From positions 434,001-498,000 of the forward strand of contig NZ_SLWK01000002.1 in NCBI RefSeq assembly GCF_004345615.1: 64,000 nt of DNA. Reading direction: 5' to 3'. Numbering within the stretch: position 1 is the first letter of the stretch; each line of letters starts with the position of its first letter. Made by a program: the position numbers and the translations under genes. This document shows positions 17,930 to 27,156 of the stretch, one piece after another. The notes beneath the pieces are model-generated. The model was not told the DNA's origin. It made no database searches and worked only from the letters and a program-made list of their open reading frames with translations. The DNA comes from Natronoflexus pectinivorans (GTDB taxonomy: Bacteria; Bacteroidota; Bacteroidia; Bacteroidales; Marinilabiliaceae).

Positions 17930-20614
17930 ATGAAGAAGAATTACCTTGTTTTACTTAAGTTGTTCGTTGCGGCCTTTATCATGTCAGCAACTGCACAGGA
18001 GTACCAACTTGTTTGGGAAGAGAATTTTGAAGGAACAGAATTAAACACCAATGTGTGGAATTATGAGACAGAAGTTGGTGTTTGGAACTGGGGAGCCAAC
18101 CAGGAACTTCAGCACTATCGTGCTGAAAATGTGGAGGTGGGGCCTGACGGAGAAGGAAATAATGCTTTGATTATTACTGCAAAACGTGAAAGTTTTGGCG
18201 ATTATCAGTTTACCTCCGGACGAATCAATACCTCCGGCAAAGTAGCTGCATTATATGGTCGTATTGAGGCCAGAATTAAATTGCCGGTTTTGGCAGACGG
18301 CTTATGGCCTGCATTTTGGATGCTGGGTACTCAGAATACATGGCCGGCAAGTGGTGAAATTGACATTATGGAGGCTGGACACAGGGAAGGTATCGATGCC
18401 GGAACTCAGGACAGAACATTTAATGGAGCATTACACTGGGAACACGCAGGCAATTATGCCGGATATGGACCGCAATGGACTGCACCCGAAGGGGCATCTC
18501 TATATGAGTACAATGTATTTACAATGGAATGGACGCCGGAAAGAATTGAGATGTATTTTAATGATCATCCAACTCCTTACTTCGCTATGGATATTACCGG
18601 CGAAGATGCAGAAGAGTTTCGTGACTGGCCTCACTATTTCATTCTAAATCTGGCAGTGGGAGGCTCATTCCCGGGAATAACAAATCCTGATAACATTACA
18701 GCTCCTCTTCCAGCTCAGATGTTTGTGGATTACATTCGTCTATACCAACGAGAGGGCGAAGGAGTTCTTGTTGTTTCTGAGCCGCAAACACCTCAGGCAG
18801 ATTATTTCGGAATTTTCACGGAAAATCCTTCTATATCTGAGCGGTTCGTATTCGATGACTTTTCTAATACATTGCAGGTTTGGGATAATTCATTGCAACC
18901 ACTCGAAAATGCACCTTCTTATGATGGTGATGAGGTTTTAAGTTTTTATGCATACCCTGCAAGAACCTGGTTTGGATTTGGAATTAATGCTGCTGCCGGT
19001 ATTGATTTTTCGCATTTTAGTAACGGTTCTCTGCATTTGGCTTTACGCACTTCAGCGGATAATGATTTCTGGATTGGCATGGGAGGTGCTGCCGAAGGGC
19101 GTATAAATTTTAATGAAGGGAGCGATCCCTATGGATTTCAACGGGACGGGCAATGGCACGAGTTATCCATTCCTGTTTCGGAATTAGTTGCAGCAGGTTT
19201 GGATTTGTCTGATGTTAGAAATATTTTCATGCTTGGAGGGGAAGGCGCAATTTCCAATATTCTTGTGGACGATATTTATCTGTCGGTTGATGGGCAGCCT
19301 TTGATGAATAGTGAGTTAAAACCCAATAGAAATGATGATTTGCAACTTTTTGAAAACAAGGTTATAGCAGATTATTATGGTATCTTTACTGAAAATCCTA
19401 ATGTAGAAGAAGTCTTACTCATTAATGATGTTGATGCTCACATTTATATTTGGGAAGGAACATTGAACAACATCTCTTCTTCGCCATATGATGGCGAAGA
19501 GTATCTGGCTTTTACATCAGTTGGTGCAGGTTGGTGGGGTTTTGGAATTCATGATGACATGGCGGCAGATCTTTCTCATTTTGAGAACGGTTATTTGGCG
19601 TTTTCAGTAAAAACATCTTCTCAGGAGAGTTTCAGAATCACCATCACTGGTGCCTCTGGGACTTCCGGTTCTATTGATTTTGTGGCTGGTTCAGATCCTG
19701 AAGGATTTGAGCGTGATGGCGAATGGCATAGAGTTAAAATTCCTGTTAGCTCTTTTGCGGGCGTTGATTTATCTGCAGTTCCAATTCCATTCTCCGCAAC
19801 ACAAGGATCTGGAAGTACTTCCATTTCCGACATTGCTTTTGATGATATCATCTATACCACCGGAGTAGATCCTGAAAACCCCAACCTTTATGATGGCTCA
19901 GATGACAATGGAGACCCCAATGGAGGAGATCAGGGTGTTTGGGAATATTGGTTTGGTGATGGAGGACAAGGATCAGTTGTTTTCCCGTCCGAACACCTGG
20001 CAACGGTAAGTATCACCAATGCAGGATGGCAACCATGGTCGGTTCAATTTTTCAAGGATAATATTGATACTCCAGATGGTGAGTATATCCTAACTTTTAG
20101 GGCAAGAGCTGATGCTCCACGATCTTTTAATGTAAACTTTGGAAAGGGCTTGGATGCAGCTCCGTGGTTTATTGAATTTATGAGCCCTGCACAATTCAAT
20201 GTTACTACAGAATGGGATACCTATTCTATCACCATTAACAAAGATAATGTTGAAACTTTAGGTAAACTGGTTTTTGAACTGGGTAGCACAGGAGGCGATA
20301 ATCTGATAAATACTGTTTATATCGATGATTTTTCCCTGGTTTATTCAAATGCAACTAATATACCTGAGATTATGCAATTGGAGACAACTGTTTATCCCAA
20401 TCCAGCTTCTGATGGTTTTACTGTTAATTCGGATGCAAGCGTGTTTAATGTAGCTGTTTACAGTGTGGCCGGAGTTCGTGTATTTGAAACCGGAAGCATA
20501 AATTCTTCTTCTGTCAGGATTAGCACTTATGGTTGGATGGATGGCGTTTATATTATTGTTGTAACCGGCGATAATGGAGAAAGAGTTTCTAAAAGAGTTG
20601 TGATTAAAAAATAG
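17930..20614 (+). CDS. Modular secreted GH16 endo-hydrolase with duplicated accessory domains and type IX secretion tail
   Basis: 894 residues. A signal peptide ends at SATAQ (residue 23). A GH16 catalytic domain spans about 24-275, with nucleophile Glu143 and acid/base Glu148 in GEIDIMEAG, the beta-bulge form typical of laminarinases (GH16_3). Two homologous accessory domains follow (about 290-452 and 480-645); each begins ADY.GIFTENP and contains 'FNEGSDP.GFQRDGQWHEL'-like and 'DDI' ends, so they look like tandem carbohydrate-binding modules. After an Asp/Asn/Gly-rich linker a CBM4/9-like jelly roll (about 670-812) precedes the type IX sorting domain (YPNPASDGFTV to the end). The enzyme should act outside the cell, cutting polymer ahead of the periplasmic GH2, GH31 and GH97 enzymes. 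Beta-1,3-glucan is the best guess for substrate. Confidence 0.88.
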   Translation: MKKNYLVLLKLFVAAFIMSATAQEYQLVWEENFEGTELNTNVWNYETEVGVWNWGANQELQHYRAENVEVGPDGEGNNALIITAKRESFGDYQFTSGRINTSGKVAALYGRIEARIKLPVLADGLWPAFWMLGTQNTWPASGEIDIMEAGHREGIDAGTQDRTFNGALHWEHAGNYAGYGPQWTAPEGASLYEYNVFTMEWTPERIEMYFNDHPTPYFAMDITGEDAEEFRDWPHYFILNLAVGGSFPGITNPDNITAPLPAQMFVDYIRLYQREGEGVLVVSEPQTPQADYFGIFTENPSISERFVFDDFSNTLQVWDNSLQPLENAPSYDGDEVLSFYAYPARTWFGFGINAAAGIDFSHFSNGSLHLALRTSADNDFWIGMGGAAEGRINFNEGSDPYGFQRDGQWHELSIPVSELVAAGLDLSDVRNIFMLGGEGAISNILVDDIYLSVDGQPLMNSELKPNRNDDLQLFENKVIADYYGIFTENPNVEEVLLINDVDAHIYIWEGTLNNISSSPYDGEEYLAFTSVGAGWWGFGIHDDMAADLSHFENGYLAFSVKTSSQESFRITITGASGTSGSIDFVAGSDPEGFERDGEWHRVKIPVSSFAGVDLSAVPIPFSATQGSGSTSISDIAFDDIIYTTGVDPENPNLYDGSDDNGDPNGGDQGVWEYWFGDGGQGSVVFPSEHLATVSITNAGWQPWSVQFFKDNIDTPDGEYILTFRARADAPRSFNVNFGKGLDAAPWFIEFMSPAQFNVTTEWDTYSITINKDNVETLGKLVFELGSTGGDNLINTVYIDDFSLVYSNATNIPEIMQLETTVYPNPASDGFTVNSDASVFNVAVYSVAGVRVFETGSINSSSVRISTYGWMDGVYIIVVTGDNGERVSKRVVIKK

Positions 20615-20655
20615 AAAAACCAATCAACGGGAATCAAAATCAGGTTTTTTCTTTC

Positions 20656-20686
20656 AGGGGCTGTCTTTAAGACAGCTCCTTTTTTA
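20656..20686 (+). terminator. Intrinsic terminator after modular GH16
   Basis: Inverted arms AGGGGCTGTC and GACAGCTCCT, with one G-U pair, are followed by a run of T (20680-20685). Confidence 0.8.
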
Positions 20687-20777
20687 TATATTCGAAGGAT
20701 TTTCATCCAATTGTTAATATGTCTCCGGAACGATCTGCTGGATAGTATAAGTCTGCTGGATTCACATGATTGTTTGA

Positions 20778-21821
20778 TTAAAAATCTTTCGGTTTATTAT
20801 CATTCAAAAGAGCTTTGGTTGAAAGCAAGCCACATGCAGCATAAATGTCTTCACCTCGTGAACGGCGTATGGTGGTGGTTATGCCTTTGTTGTTGAGTTG
20901 GTCACAAAACCATTGCATGGTTTTGTGAGGTGTTCCTCTTAGAGGTGAATCAGGAATGGGGTGAAACCTAATCAGATTTATTCTGCATCGTATGCCGTTA
21001 AGGAGTTTAGTGAGGCCTTTTACATGTGCGGGTGTGTCATTTATCCCTTCAAACATGATGTATTCAAAAGATATTCTGCGCTGACGACCAAAATCATATT
21101 CACGAAGAGTTTCAATAACCTGCTCAATAGAATATACCTGTTCAATTGGCATCAGTTTCTGCCGTTCTTCATTAAAAGGAGTATGAAGGCTGATGGCAAG
21201 ATGGGCTTCGCTCTCCTCAATAAATCTCCGCATGGCTGGGACTATTCCAATGGTGGACACATTTATTCTTCTCGGACTCCAGCCATATCCCCAGTCAGAT
21301 GTGAGTATGTCAAGGCTTTTGAGAACTTCCTCAATGTTATCAAGAGGTTCTCCCATGCCCATGTAAACCACATTGGTCAATTCTTCACTTTCGGGAATGC
21401 TCCTGATTTGATTTAGTATTTCACCGGCTGTAAGTTGCGACTGGAAGCCTTGTTTCCCGGTCATACAAAACAGGCATCCCATTTTACAACCAACTTGAGA
21501 AGAAATGCAGAGCGTTTTTCTGTTGTCTTCCGGGATGTATGCAGCTTCAATAAATAATTGCTTGTGTGCCGGAAAAAGATACTTTTTTGTTCCATCAACC
21601 GACTCTTGTACTTTTGATGGTAAAGTGATGCCGGTTTCGAAATTTTCAGATAATAATTGTCGGGCTTTTTTAGAGAGATTGGTCATTGAATCGATGGATT
21701 CAGCTCTTTTTTTGTATAGCCAGTCAGCTATTTGTCCGGCTGTAAAGCCGGGCAAATTGTGTTGTTTTACAATTTCTTTTAGTTCATTTAATGTCTTCCC
21801 GTACAAAGGCTCTTTTTGCAT
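20778..21821 (-). CDS. rlmN: 23S rRNA (adenine-2503-C2)-methyltransferase RlmN
   Basis: 347 residues, the usual length. This radical-SAM enzyme methylates C2 of A2503 in 23S rRNA and A37 of some tRNAs. The iron-sulfur cluster motif is Cys112, Cys116 and Cys119 (GCKMGCLFCMTG). The two mechanistic cysteines, Cys105 (TLCISSQVG) and Cys330 (YAACGLLS), correspond to E. coli Cys118 and Cys355. The SAM-binding GEPLDN segment is present. It starts 2 bases after the stop of the flavin reductase gene and is surely co-transcribed with it. Confidence 0.96.
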   Translation of the reverse strand: MQKEPLYGKTLNELKEIVKQHNLPGFTAGQIADWLYKKRAESIDSMTNLSKKARQLLSENFETGITLPSKVQESVDGTKKYLFPAHKQLFIEAAYIPEDNRKTLCISSQVGCKMGCLFCMTGKQGFQSQLTAGEILNQIRSIPESEELTNVVYMGMGEPLDNIEEVLKSLDILTSDWGYGWSPRRINVSTIGIVPAMRRFIEESEAHLAISLHTPFNEERQKLMPIEQVYSIEQVIETLREYDFGRQRRISFEYIMFEGINDTPAHVKGLTKLLNGIRCRINLIRFHPIPDSPLRGTPHKTMQWFCDQLNNKGITTTIRRSRGEDIYAACGLLSTKALLNDNKPKDF

Positions 21822-21823
21822 CT

Positions 21824-22495
21824 TTAAAAGTATATTTCTGCTACTATGTTATTGAAAGGAATTCCTTTATTTATTAAAATATCTCTCACCTCAACCACCA
21901 TCTCGGCACTTCCGCAAAGGTAATATTTTATTTTGGGCGAAAGGGTTTCTTGTTTTTTTAGGTAATCGGTTAATCTTCCATGTATTACCATGTTATTCTC
22001 TTCAGCAGTGCAGAACCTTAAATAATTCTTGTGCATTGCTTCTTCAAATTTGTCGGCAAAGTAAAACTGAGAGATATACCTGGCTCCATGTAATAGTGTT
22101 TTATTTATAGCCAAGCCGGATTCCAGCATACTGATAAATGGTGCAATGCCTGTTCCTGTGGCTATCCAGAATGCCTGTTCCTGAGTCCCGATAAACTTCC
22201 CGAAAGGCTCTGAAACAAATACTGTATCACCTATCCGACATTTGGACAGTGCAGGCGTCAGTTGACCCTCCGGGTTGATGTCGAAAAGAATACGCAGAGT
22301 TTTTCCTTCATTCCCCGATGCAATGCTGTATAAACGAGGCTCATCTTCGGGATTAAGCGCTAATGCAATGACTTGCCCGGGGATAAAACTGAACTTTTTC
22401 TCTGTTTCAATAGTGAAAACGCCGTCAGCAATTTCCTTTTTGCCAAGAACAAGACTGGGGTATAGATTCTTTTTTTTTCGTTGAGTGTGGGGCAT
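21824..22495 (-). CDS. Ferredoxin-NADP reductase-type flavin oxidoreductase
   Basis: 223 residues. An N-terminal FAD-binding barrel holds the RLYSIAS motif (RxYS), which contacts the flavin, and GQLTPALS, which contacts phosphate. An NAD(P)-binding Rossmann domain follows with GTGIAPFISML and LCGSAEM. The C-terminal EIYF ending resembles bacterial Fpr-type reductases. It should move electrons between NADPH and ferredoxin or flavodoxin. It is first in a two-gene operon with rlmN; RlmN needs reduced flavodoxin or ferredoxin for its radical chemistry, so a functional link is plausible but inferred. Confidence 0.85.
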   Translation of the reverse strand: MPHTQRKKKNLYPSLVLGKKEIADGVFTIETEKKFSFIPGQVIALALNPEDEPRLYSIASGNEGKTLRILFDINPEGQLTPALSKCRIGDTVFVSEPFGKFIGTQEQAFWIATGTGIAPFISMLESGLAINKTLLHGARYISQFYFADKFEEAMHKNYLRFCTAEENNMVIHGRLTDYLKKQETLSPKIKYYLCGSAEMVVEVRDILINKGIPFNNIVAEIYF

Positions 22496-22546
22496 ATCTA
22501 TATCACTTATATATCATGAACTAACCGTAATTTAACTATTTACAAA

Positions 22547-22554
22547 CAAAAATA
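22547..22554 (-). promoter_or_regulatory. Candidate -7 box (TATTTTTG) for the reductase-rlmN operon
   Basis: It matches TAnnTTTG on the minus strand, 52 bases before the ATG at 22495. The upstream TTG box is not convincing. Confidence 0.4.
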
Positions 22555-22695
22555 TAGAGCTTTTTGTTTTTGTTAAAAAACGCAACTTAATGTTATAAAG
22601 CATGTATAAATTAATTGAAACCAAAAATGATATAGTTCCGCAATTTTTTGCGATTTTTGTTGTTTCTAATTAAGTCGTGATTTTAACAGTTATTA

Positions 22696-25600
22696 ATGTC
22701 GTTTTTTACCCATAAGGAAAATAATAGTTCAATAAGCAAGCGGGTGTTCCGGGGATACATTGTCAATTTGTTATTATTGGTAATGGTTTCAGGTGCAACG
22801 GTTTGGGGGGTTCAGCGTTTGCATGAATGGATTGATAGTACCGAAAAGGTAGATAAGCTACTACACCAAATATATCTTGCGCGGATTGAGGCCAAAGGTT
22901 TTAGTTTAAGTAGTGATACCACCCACGCGTCACAGGTTGATAGTCTGGCCAATGAAATAAGTAATGCCTTGTATGCAGCGGAGAACAGCAGATTATACTC
23001 CAAAAGCCGCAGTGAGTTAGAGAACGTGAACGTCTGGATGGAGGAGTTCAACCAATATTGGTTAATGTTTATTGACTTAAAACAAAAGAGGTTTGATGCG
23101 GAGGAGAGAATGGATCGTTTGTTTCAGCAAATTTTTATAAATGCCAGAGAACCTTTCCCGCGGCTTTTTCGCGGTACTTCCCAGGTCTCCGGAGCCGATA
23201 CTCACAACGATCTGCTGTTTCAGCTTTTGCATCTTAAGGAACTGGAAAAACGAATATGGAATTTTCCGCTGGAGATTGTTCATCGGGATTCGGTGGATGT
23301 GATATTTTTGCGAATCCGTAGACTGCTACCTCCATCTGATCTTGTTCCTCCCGGTACCCGAGCGGGAGAGTCCATACGACAGTTAAAAACAGATCTCGCA
23401 TCTTATCAGTCCGTAATAAACGAATTGGTTTTTGCCATACATGAGTTACATAGTGCTCAGGGACTGATGATCAGCAGTGCTGAAGCCATTCAAAATGCCG
23501 GTGAACGTGCCAACGATCAACAAAACAGAGCCATGGAGCGGCTATCGCTCTATAGTTTGTATGCACTTATAACCATCATGGCCCTGGCCATTATTGTTGG
23601 ATTTTGGATGGCATATATCTTTATGCGTAAAGTTGATAAGGATGAGAAAAACCGCGCTGTGAAAGATCAACTGCTGCAGGAGAATCGAAAACTTTTGAAT
23701 GACATTATAAACAACAGCGCATCTCTTATTTATGTAAAAGACTTAAGAGGAAAATATACCCTGATTAATCAACAGATGGAGGAGATTCTGGGCATGGAAG
23801 CTCACAGGATCATTGGAAAGACAGATGATCAGATTTTTCCTTCGGAGTATGCCCTGGCACTACAGAAGAATGACCAGGATGTTCTGAGAAAAGGAGAGCC
23901 GGTTCAAATAGAGGAATTTCTGCCATCCTCAGGTAAAAGACGAACTTTTCTCTCTAATAAATTTCCAATCCAAAATCACGATGGGGAAATTACATCTCTT
24001 GTATGTGTTTCCACAGATATAACTCCTTTACGCCAGGCTTTATCGGATTTGGAGCTCAGCCGGGAAAACTACCGAAACATTGTATCCAATGTTCCCGGTG
24101 TTGTTTATCACTGCCATAACGATGCCCGAAGAACCATGCTTTTTATTAGCGGAGGGGTTGAAAAGCTAATTGGTCTTGGGGTTGATGCTTTTATTGCAGA
24201 AGGTCAGTCAATGATGCCATTTGTTGACAATGAAGATGTTCAAAAAGTTCGGGAGACCATCAGAAGTGCTGTACTCAGGCAGCGTCCTTATGAGATTGAA
24301 TATCGCATTCGTGATCTGTTTGGCCATCGAAAGTGGGTTTATGAGAAAGGTTTACCTGTCTATGAAAAGGAATCAACCAAAGTGACGTTGCAGGGTGTAA
24401 TCATAGATATTACTGCGCAGAAAGAAGCCATGACAGAGTTAATGCTTCGTGATAAGTTGCTGGAAGGGGTATCCGAAGCCGTCAAAGAGTTGATCATGAC
24501 TGCCGAGCCTGAAGAAGCATTGCTAAAAGCATTGCGCGTGATGGGGCAGGGAGCGGGAGTTGACAGAGCTTTTGCTTTTACCAACGAGAAATCGCCTAAA
24601 ACAGGGAAGTTGATATTACGTCATATTGTGGAATGGGACAGGATTATTTTGGAACCAGTTAGCCGCAATGAATTTGAGAATGTGTCCTATGAGGAAATAT
24701 CCACCACCTGGTTTTACAGGTTAAGCGAAAAAAAGGAGGTAGTTGTTTCTCAAAGAAATGCCGAGCCTGGAGAAATGCAGTTTCTCAAAACGATGAAATC
24801 AGCATCAGCAATGCTTATACCGGTATTTGTTCATGAGCGATTTTGGGGATTTATCGGGTTTGGATTGGGAACCAGAAACGGCGACTGGAATGAGTCTCAC
24901 AACACTCTTTTTAAAGCATTTGCAGGAACACTCGGGATTGTATTGGCCAGAAACGAAGGAGCCATAGAATTGCAGAAAGCCAAGGAGGCTGCCGAAGCTG
25001 CCACTCGTGCTAAGAGTGATTTTCTGGCTCGTATGAGCCATGAAATTCGTACGCCATTAAATGCCATCATCGGCTGGACTCATTTGGGGTTAGAGAAGCT
25101 GAATATCCCGGGGCATTCTGATTACCTTAAGCGGATTCAATCCTCCTCAAGGTCGCTTCTGGGAATCATTAATGATATTCTCGATTTCTCAAAAATTGAA
25201 GCTGGTAGGCTTGAAATGGAGAAAATTGATTTTGATTTGGAGGCGGTCATGCAAAACCTGGCTGACATCGTCATGTTCAGAGCCAACGAAAAAGGCCTTG
25301 ATCTGGTTTTTGATTACGCTCCAAATGTTCCTTTAAGTCTTGTGGGTGACCCTTTAAGGATTGAGCAGGTTTTGGTTAACCTCGTTAATAATGCCATTAA
25401 GTTTACCGATCAGGGAGAGGTGGTTGTTAAAGTTCGGGTTAAACGCAAAGATGGCGATCAGGTTAAACTATTATTCTCAGTTTCCGATACCGGTATTGGT
25501 TTAAAGGAGGAACAAAAGAACCATCTGTTTAAAGCATTTTCACAGGCCGATGTTTCCATAACCCGAAAATATGGAGGAACCGGTCTTGGATTGGCGATAT

Positions 25601-26967
25601 GCAAGAGATTGACCAGTTTGATGGAAGGTGAGATTTGGGTGGAGAGTGAGTATGGAGTGGGGAGTGTCTTTTCATTTACAGTATCACTGGGGATGCAATC
25701 TACCCAGAAAAAGGAGCAAATGCGTAATGCCTTTGAAGGTACAGGAGATACCGTTTTAATAGCCGATGGAAATAAGGCCTCTGCAAAAAGTTTGCAGCAA
25801 ATGCTACAGGATTTTGGATTTAGTGTGAAAAGATGTAGTTCTTCACGATCCCTGTGGCAAGAGTTAGAGCGTTCTGAAATGGGTTCTCCATTTGGAATTT
25901 TATTCCTCGATCCGGAGATATTCAAAACACATTCAGACATCGAAATACAGAAAATAGTTAAGAGTACAGGAGAATTTGAACATTTGGTTTTTCTTACAAC
26001 ACCATTTAATGAAAATCGTTACGCCGATTTTTATGTGAACAACGAGAAGGTTACAAGGCTCAATAAACCTGCGAACTATTCTTCTCTATTTGACTGTTTT
26101 ATGGATGTTTTGGGAGGTGATGTTATTGGAACAAATGCTTCGGCTGGCAAGAGAAAAATATATAGAGAGCTGCTAAAGGAGAAATCTCCGTTAAAGATTC
26201 TTGTTGTGGATGATACTGCCAGCAACAGGATGCTGGCAGTAGAATTACTCGATATGGCAAACATTAAAACTGAAGTGGTTGCAGGTGGCCCCGAAGCCCT
26301 GGAACTCGCTTCTCGATTCAGCAGTGATTGTCCGTACGATCTTGTTTTAATGGATATTAATATGCCTGGAATGGATGGGTATGCCACCACCAGAAGATTG
26401 AAAAAAATGCCTGGATGGGAAGAGGTGCCAGTGGCTGCTATGACTGCTGAAGCTTTTGGAGATGTTGAATCACTATGTCTGCAGGCAGGAATGACAGGAA
26501 TGGTGGCAAAACCAATTGATCCTGAAGACCTATTCCGGGTAATTTATGGTTTGGTTTTTGGCGTACACGATTTAAATGACAGGCAGGTGATGGCTGAAGA
26601 TTCTATGGAAAGGTTTGATTTTCCTGAGATAAAGGGTCTTAAGGTGCATCATGGCATTCGACGCATGGGGGGACGGTCTGATCTTTATAAACGTTTGCTC
26701 AAAGGGTTTTGCCATGATTATAAAAACTTTGGAAGTAGTCTTGATGATCTGTTGGGTGAAAATGACAGCGACAGTATTTACAGGTTGCTCCACTCTCTCA
26801 AAGGAATTGTGGGAACGATGGACGCGACGGAATTATATGATTTGGCCATTAAAACAGAAAGCGCATTTAAAAATCAGTCTGATGAGTTTGCAAAGCTGGC
26901 CGATGAATTAAAGGAGCAGGTTAAAGAAATGGTTACACGATTAGAACACATTTCGGAATTGCAATAA
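22696..26967 (+). CDS. Hybrid sensor histidine kinase with two PAS, GAF, two receiver and Hpt domains
   Basis: 1423 residues, inner membrane. Two transmembrane helices (about 21-41 and 284-306) bracket a helical periplasmic sensor of about 240 residues. Cytoplasmic order: PAS (330-450), PAS with PAC (460-575), GAF (595-745), HisKA with phospho-acceptor His782 (MSHEIRTPLN), HATPase (885-1005, N box NLVNNAIKF), receiver 1 (about 1018-1140), receiver 2 with Asp1220 (VLMDINMPGMDG), and Hpt with His1366 (HSLKG). Receiver 1 keeps Asp1072, but the usual acidic pair reads AD-G, so it may be impaired. There is no AraC-type DNA-binding domain, so this is not a SusR-like HTCS; its phosphate must go to an unseen response regulator. 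No partner lies nearby. Confidence 0.92.
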   Translation: MSFFTHKENNSSISKRVFRGYIVNLLLLVMVSGATVWGVQRLHEWIDSTEKVDKLLHQIYLARIEAKGFSLSSDTTHASQVDSLANEISNALYAAENSRLYSKSRSELENVNVWMEEFNQYWLMFIDLKQKRFDAEERMDRLFQQIFINAREPFPRLFRGTSQVSGADTHNDLLFQLLHLKELEKRIWNFPLEIVHRDSVDVIFLRIRRLLPPSDLVPPGTRAGESIRQLKTDLASYQSVINELVFAIHELHSAQGLMISSAEAIQNAGERANDQQNRAMERLSLYSLYALITIMALAIIVGFWMAYIFMRKVDKDEKNRAVKDQLLQENRKLLNDIINNSASLIYVKDLRGKYTLINQQMEEILGMEAHRIIGKTDDQIFPSEYALALQKNDQDVLRKGEPVQIEEFLPSSGKRRTFLSNKFPIQNHDGEITSLVCVSTDITPLRQALSDLELSRENYRNIVSNVPGVVYHCHNDARRTMLFISGGVEKLIGLGVDAFIAEGQSMMPFVDNEDVQKVRETIRSAVLRQRPYEIEYRIRDLFGHRKWVYEKGLPVYEKESTKVTLQGVIIDITAQKEAMTELMLRDKLLEGVSEAVKELIMTAEPEEALLKALRVMGQGAGVDRAFAFTNEKSPKTGKLILRHIVEWDRIILEPVSRNEFENVSYEEISTTWFYRLSEKKEVVVSQRNAEPGEMQFLKTMKSASAMLIPVFVHERFWGFIGFGLGTRNGDWNESHNTLFKAFAGTLGIVLARNEGAIELQKAKEAAEAATRAKSDFLARMSHEIRTPLNAIIGWTHLGLEKLNIPGHSDYLKRIQSSSRSLLGIINDILDFSKIEAGRLEMEKIDFDLEAVMQNLADIVMFRANEKGLDLVFDYAPNVPLSLVGDPLRIEQVLVNLVNNAIKFTDQGEVVVKVRVKRKDGDQVKLLFSVSDTGIGLKEEQKNHLFKAFSQADVSITRKYGGTGLGLAICKRLTSLMEGEIWVESEYGVGSVFSFTVSLGMQSTQKKEQMRNAFEGTGDTVLIADGNKASAKSLQQMLQDFGFSVKRCSSSRSLWQELERSEMGSPFGILFLDPEIFKTHSDIEIQKIVKSTGEFEHLVFLTTPFNENRYADFYVNNEKVTRLNKPANYSSLFDCFMDVLGGDVIGTNASAGKRKIYRELLKEKSPLKILVVDDTASNRMLAVELLDMANIKTEVVAGGPEALELASRFSSDCPYDLVLMDINMPGMDGYATTRRLKKMPGWEEVPVAAMTAEAFGDVESLCLQAGMTGMVAKPIDPEDLFRVIYGLVFGVHDLNDRQVMAEDSMERFDFPEIKGLKVHHGIRRMGGRSDLYKRLLKGFCHDYKNFGSSLDDLLGENDSDSIYRLLHSLKGIVGTMDATELYDLAIKTESAFKNQSDEFAKLADELKEQVKEMVTRLEHISELQ

Positions 26968-27156
26968 TATGAGATGTTGCTCATTTTTGAATGATTGTGA
27001 TTATATTTTAATGATAAAATAGTTGGTCTGATTTTTTTATCAGTTTTTGGTTAGTTAGCAAAACCTTTTCATACTAAAAGCCAAAAGAACTGAGCAAACT
27101 ATTATTTAGAATTTGATAGCAAGCAATCTGTTGTTTAATAATTAGAATTTAATCAT

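Noticed and set aside
22560-22695. Promoter boxes for the hybrid kinase
   Set aside because: GATTTTTG and ATTTTTTG octamers are near but not matching TAnnTTTG, and no spaced TTG was found.
25458-25940. 160-codon minus-strand frame opposite the hybrid kinase
   Set aside because: It overlaps the kinase ATPase and receiver coding region; composition is that of a shadow frame.
27028-27047. Small CTGA...TCAG hairpin with T tract after the hybrid kinase
   Set aside because: A four-base stem is too short for a reliable terminator.
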